From the NCBI GenBank assembly GCA_032358255.1, contig JAULBX010017636.1, positions 1-64,000 of the forward strand: a stretch of 64,000 nucleotides of DNA, read 5' to 3'. Positions 58,903-64,000 of the stretch are shown in pieces. The stretch's first letter is position 1, and each line of letters opens with the position of its first letter. The position numbers and the translations under genes were made by a program. The notes beneath the pieces are model-generated. The model did not search any database and was not told the DNA's origin. It saw only the letters and a program-made list of their open reading frames with translations. Source of the DNA: Heterotrichella gracilis. Lineage: Eukaryota > Sar > Xanthophyceae > Tribonematales > Xanthonemataceae.

Positions 58903-61900
58903 ATGGCATGCTGCACAGGTCCCGGCTATGAGACTCCGCTGGTGAGTGCTGGTGCAGGGAACACTCCCCAAGCACGTTTGTATCTTGGTACCGTGTACTA
59001 AGGGCGGCAGCAGGTCCCTTTCATTGGTTTCGGCTAAGGGTGCTTGGTTGCTCTACTCTTGTCGTGACCCCATCAAGGGCATGCCACGCCCAACAGCGCA
59101 TCTCGGGTGCCTGTGGGTCGACGGGCAGTATAGGAGTAAACAATGTCGTTTCGAACGGCTGTCTAGGTATTTGATACTGTTATGCGCCAAGTTTCGTGTT
59201 ATGATAGCTGGGGTCCGTTAGTGGGCACTGATGATCAGCGCTGGCATGCCAATGATTGCAGTCATCATTGCTGACGTAACCAAACCCAGCAGACACTGAT
59301 ATACCAGCCGCGGTCGATAATAACCTAGCGTGGCTGGAAAGCACCCACGGCTGTCGGTTCACAACTTCGTTCTGCTACATTACCCTTGGCGCTGTCCATG
59401 CCACAGTCATGGTGAAGCACCTGCTGCCCACGAACCTGCACCCTCCGAGACCAACGGCTCGTAGGCAGCGACAGGAGCACCCGCATATTTAGCTGCTTGA
59501 TGACGTAGTATATCTCACCTAGACTCATTGTCACTTCTCTCCTGTGCACCCACTGGTATCAGCTGTCAGATTATGGCACGGTTTGGTTCCCTGAACAGTT
59601 GAAAACCCTACAGCTCATGTCATGTGTTACCACGCTGGTTCAAGTCCACAGTCTTGCCAATGGGCTTGCGGCCGATGGACCTGTTGGTCCAGTCACGTAA
59701 TGGATAGCCAACTATAGCTAGTCTCCGGCAGGCTGGACGCACACCCCCACTATCTGTTGCACAGTGGCACATGTTGCACGCTTGAAACCCTAGGCCTTGG
59801 CAGACCTTGGCCACAATATACCCCCATACAGTATTTTCCCCTTCCTCCTTGCCCTGGTCTGGAAAACACCTGGCCCCTACATTCCACCCACAGGACGCCA
59901 CCAAGGGCCCCCGCGAGACCATTCTGTATGTGCCATGCATCGCGCGCCGCGAGGGTGTGCCCGACTATTTAGCCACTGTGGATGCTGACCCAGCCTCAGA
60001 CACATATGCGCAGGTGAGGGTAGGCGGGTGCACGGAAGCAGGCAGTGTGCGCCAAGTTGACTGCTGTATGCTTGCAAGGGTGTGTGCAACGTGCTTTGTG
60101 CGAATATTCACATGAATGTGCACTGCGCTGTATGGACAGCAGGCTGAATAGTAGAACTCGACCCTCCACCACCTCCACCCCTCTGTGCAGGTGATCCACC
60201 GCCTGCAGATGCCCTATGTAGGCGACGAGCTGCACCACTCGGGATGGAACGCCTGCTCATCATGCCACGGGGACTCGTCAAAGTGAGTGACAGGACAGGG
60301 CATTTTAGGGAAATTCCGGTTCAAGCCGGACCGGATTGCTGCCACCGCTTGTGCGTTGCATGGCCCAGTACAACAGCTGCGCCAGCCCAACAAGTTCCCT
60401 GGCTTGCTGCGCCCCCCTGCTTGCACTCGCTCCAGCTCCAGAGCTGCAGACATCCTTGTTGCTGACCCCCTCCCCTCCCTCCCCTTCCCTCACCCAGATC
60501 CCGCAAGTACCTGGTGCTGCCCGCACTCAAGTCCGGGCGTGTGTACGGTGTTGACGTGGCCACCGACCCTCGCGCACCACGTCAGGGCCATGTGGTGGAG
60601 CCAAAGGAGATTCAGGACAAGACAGGGCTGGCCTATCTGCACACAGGTGGGTGAGGAAGGGGCTGAGGTGAGCGTGGGGGCACAGATCAGCCGCTGAGGT
60701 GTGGATTCAGTTGGCTGCCGTGCTTTGAGGTGACACTGCATGGAATTGACAGCAACGAGTGCAGGGAAGGTGGTAGCATGGGTGCCGGCATCCGAATAGA
60801 GCTGCTTCATGGAGAGAACAGTGTCTGTATGCACAAAAAATGGTGTTGCAGCAGCCAGCGCGCGCACACTTCAGATGGAAGGGAAGGGCCGCTCGGATTG
60901 AATTTTGCGCATGCAAACGCCTATTGCCCATGCATTATGTACCCGCCCAGCATTTCCCCCAGCGCTTGGGCAACCTCCTCCCTTGTTCACCCCCCTCTGC
61001 CCTCTCCCCCACCAGGCCACTGCCTGGGCACTGGCGAGATCATGATCAGCGCCATGGGCGACCCAGAGGGCAATGCCAAGGGGGGATTCATACTGCTTGA
61101 CGAGGAGTTCAAGGTGAAGGGCGTGTGGGGGGGTGACACGGTGCCCTACGGCTATGACTTCTGGTACCAGCCGCGCCACAATGTGCTGGTGTCGTCCTCA
61201 TGGGGCGCGCCAAAGGCGTTCACCAAGGTAGGGAGGCCGGGCCTCAGGCTTTGGGGGAATGCAGGGCACACCATCTGACAAGTGCACAACCTCTGATGGG
61301 TGTACAGCAATTGCTACGGTGCTTGGCCGTGGCACTGGACAGCACACGGGAAATGGACAAGGATGCATGGCTCGCACAGTTCATTTGTTCACACGCGATT
61401 TGCAGCAGAGCAGGGGTAGGTTGAGTGACTGTCCATCCAGATCATGAGGGCCTACTTGATTGTGAAATTGTACTTGGCTATTTAAAGCGCAACTTTTATC
61501 GCCGGTACGGTAATGAATAAGACCAGATTTCATTGCTACTCTGTGCTGCATACAGGTTGAGCAACTCGGTACCCACTTTGCTACTCACTGCACAGTGACA
61601 CCTCACAATTGGCAGCCCTCGCTGTATGCCCTAAAGGGAAAGTTCCCAGGCTGGAAATGTCTCCCCTTCCACGCCTCACCATTTGCAGCTGCACCCTTGC
61701 AGGGATTTGACCCCTCCCAGGTCCCCACCCTGTACGGAGACTCCCTCTACTTCTGGGACTGGACCAGCCACGAGCTTGTGCAGGAGGTGCACCTTGGCCC
61801 TGATGGCCTCATCCCCCTTGAAGTGCGCTTCCTGCACAACCCGGAGCAGCCGCACGGGTACGTGGGGGCGGCGCTGTCGTCAAATGTCATTCACATCGGC

Positions 61901-63893
61901 AAGGTGAGGGGTTGTTGGGGTGGGCACGTTCCAGGGAGTGCAAGGGCATGCAGGTGGTGCTGTGTGGTGTGGCTACAGAGTTTGTTTTTATCCGATATAT
62001 CCGATTCGATTCGACGAAAACAAACTATATCAAATATCGACAGCAAAGATCATTGGTGTCGATATTTGATATCTATATGATACTTTGATACTTTGAAATA
62101 TGTTACCAATGGTATCTGGTACATTTATTCCCTGGGCATGAAGCGCTTAATGGTGAAGATATCCTATCTAAACCTCGTTGCGCTCCATGCCCACAGCAAT
62201 GTGGGTTAGTATATATCTTGTTGAAATCCTCATCCCATGCATGTTCCAATGCCAAGGATTGAAGGATGAAAGAAACAATTGCTGGAAGTCCGTCAATGAG
62301 GTCACTTGGATTGTTGTAATCAGTGTTGTAGTGCATGATTTGGCACTTTCTGATTGCACTAGCACTAGGACTAATATTATGCTGGCCATGGCATGTGCCA
62401 GGCAATGGCCGAGGAGCGCACGCACAGGGGATCCTACTGCCTGCACTCTTTTAATTATAATGTAGGGTATACCCTAGTGCGTACACAGCACCGCCGTGCC
62501 CGCCTGGCCCACCTGCTGTTCCCACCAATCCTCCCAGGACCCCTCCTCCCCCGGCAAGTGGGCCACCTCCGTGGCCATCAAGCAGGAGTGGACCCAGGTT
62601 GAGGGCTGGGTGCTGCCTGCGGTGCCCCCACTCATCACAGACATACTCATCTCACTGGACGACAAGTTCCTGTACTTCAGCAACTGGCTCAGAGGTGCGT
62701 GGGTGGGGGGCAGGTGCTGCGAAGACTGGAGCAATTGCTGGGCAGGGGGTGGTTGAGGGAGTGGGTGTCAGACATTGTCAGGCTGCATATGCATGATGCG
62801 TGAGTCAATGCGTGGTACTCCAAGCGCAAATGCTGTAGCTAGGCTATGTCTTCTGGGACATACAAATACTATCCAGAGGAGTCCCTGCCTTCTCAGGCAG
62901 TGCACATGTGCTGCAGAGACCCCTAGTAAGGCTTCAACAATGACCTTGGCATCAGCCAGACAACTACATCAAGCTATTCCTTTACTATGCACCACACTGA
63001 CACCCACTCACATGCAGGCGACCTAAACCAGTACGACATCAGCGACCCTGAGCACCCCCGCCTGGTGGGGCGCCTGTGGCTGGGGGGCATCATCCGCAAG
63101 GGGGGCGGCCTCAAGGTGACAGGTGGCTTGCCTGAGGGGGTGGATGAGGCACCAGAGGTGGAGACAGTGCAGGGGCACCAGCTGCTGGGGGGGCCGCAGA
63201 TGATCCAGCTCAGGTGTGTGTGGGTGTGTGGAGGGTGGGAGGTGCCAAGTGCAGCCACTTGCATGTGCATGGTGGCATGGGCATGGCGTGCGGCAACATC
63301 TTGACCTGTCAACATGCGTACAGTTGGTCACTGCACTCACCTCATTGCCGCAGGGCCCTAGGAAGTGTTGCGTTCATGTATATACCCCTCGGGACTGACC
63401 TGTACCTCCTGCTTGTGCCCCGCAGCCTTGACGGCAAGCGCCTGTACGTGACCAACAGCCTGTTCAGCGCATGGGACCAGCAGTTCTACCCAGACATGGC
63501 GGACAAGGGGAGCTACATGCTGCAGGTACAAGGGGGGCAGGGGCAGCGCACTGCACTTGGCCCTGTGTGTGGTGCACCCATGCACAGTCCTGCACGTGTA
63601 CTTGTGCATATGAAATCTGAATGAATGGGCATGTCGATGGATGCCAAACATGTGTGGGTTACATTGCTGGGATTGGAGGTGACTCATGGCCAGGGTATAC
63701 CCTATAGCATCCCCTGGTCACAAAATGATCCCTCCCCCTGCCTGTTCCCCAGGTTGATGTTGACAATGTGAATGGCGGGCTGAGCGTCAACCCCAACTTC
63801 TATGTTGACTTTGGTGCTGAGCCGTGGGGCCCTGCGCTGGCACATGAGGTGCGGTACCCAGGGGGAGACAGCAGCTCGGACGTGTGGCTGTGA
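58903..63893 (+). CDS. SBP1: Selenium-binding protein 1 / methanethiol oxidase
   Basis: Ten exons join in phase to 468 residues, matching the ~470 of the family: 58903-58941, 59894-60013, 60191-60282, 60498-60646, 61016-61227, 61703-61903, 62538-62694, 63018-63213, 63426-63525 and 63753-63893. The short first exon encodes [13 protein letters not shown], the family N-terminus, and fixes the start. Key motifs are [17 protein letters not shown] with the CSSC selenium-binding cysteines at 75-78, [33 protein letters not shown]-like [40 protein letters not shown] and the terminal [18 protein letters not shown]. The family is a beta-propeller that oxidises methanethiol to formaldehyde, hydrogen sulfide and hydrogen peroxide. 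No signal peptide, so probably cytosolic. Intron 1 is 952 bp; introns 5 and 6 carry a MITE remnant and a hairpin. Confidence 0.96.
61491..61514. mobile_element. Terminal remnant of the ROK1-intron MITE family
   Basis: The sequence CTTTTATCGCCGGTACGGTA, preceded by AA and followed by AT, matches the right end of the 52844-53368 element with about two differences. No matching left end is visible nearby, so this looks like a truncated or eroded copy within an intron of the selenium-binding protein gene. Confidence 0.7.
62027..62072. repeat. Perfect 16-bp inverted repeat with 14-base loop in an SBP1 intron
   Basis: ATATCAAATATCGACA at 62027-62042 is followed after 14 bases by its exact inverse TGTCGATATTTGATAT at 62057-62072. 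It lies in an AT-rich patch of intron 6 and could form a hairpin in DNA or in the pre-mRNA. Confidence 0.92.
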
Positions 63894-64000
63894 AGGGGAG
63901 CAATCACGAGATAGAGGAAAAGAGGAGGTGGGCAGATCCATGAGGGGCGGGTAGGGGGGGGTGATGTCACACGTGGCTTCGGGGGGATGCTGTTTGGCAG
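63894..64000. other. 3' flank of the selenium-binding protein gene
   Basis: A short G-rich stretch after the stop codon, running to the window edge. No poly(A) signal is visible before the window ends. Confidence 0.5.

Noticed and set aside
1-64000. tRNA, rRNA, CRISPR arrays, integrons or prophage
   Set aside because: No cloverleaf-like gene, rRNA core or spaced direct-repeat array was seen on either strand; the spliced genes show a eukaryotic nuclear region.

Overview
The window reads as nuclear DNA of a green alga (Chlorophyta). Coding sequence is GC-rich with G/C-ending codons. Genes are cut by many short introns with donors such as GTGAGG, GTGGGT and GTGCGT and acceptors ending in TGCAG or a C-rich tract plus CAG. 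Two proteins with plastid-type targeting leaders are present: a nuclear-encoded bacterial-type S15 and a TEF30/MET1-like PDZ-TPR photosystem II protein. Putative TGTAA poly(A) signals follow some genes. No rRNA, tRNA, CRISPR, operon or bacterial feature was seen. The species cannot be named from the sequence alone.

Twelve protein-coding genes were rebuilt by joining exons in phase. Left to right they are: a legumain/vacuolar processing enzyme (-), condensin SMC4 (+, 22 exons, about 1250 aa), a GIGYF/EXA1-type GYF protein with an eIF4E-binding motif (-), importin-9 (+, 16 exons, about 1042 aa), a Yrb30-like RanGTP-binding protein (-), an unrecognised polytopic membrane protein (-), a CHRAC15/DPB3-type histone-fold protein (+), plastid ribosomal protein S15 (+), TEF30/MET1 (-), the DEAD-box helicase ROK1/DDX52 (+), a plastid-type J-domain protein (-) and a selenium-binding protein/methanethiol oxidase (+). 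Strand alternates almost throughout, so five neighbouring pairs are head-to-head and share intergenic promoters of about 0.5 to 1.4 kb.

The genes form no pathway. They are housekeeping functions of chromosome structure, nuclear transport, ribosome biogenesis, translation control, photosystem II maintenance, protein folding, proteolysis and sulfur metabolism.

Non-coding structure includes two complete non-autonomous DNA transposons (MITEs) of different families inside introns of SMC4 and ROK1, and a terminal remnant of the second family in an intron of the selenium-binding gene. There is also a probable GC-AG intron, a perfect 16-bp intronic inverted repeat, a (TCTA)n tract at the left edge, a 17-bp minisatellite, and AT-rich islands within otherwise GC-rich introns. 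I found no convincing new multi-gene system. The most novel items are the two MITE families and the unrecognised membrane protein.
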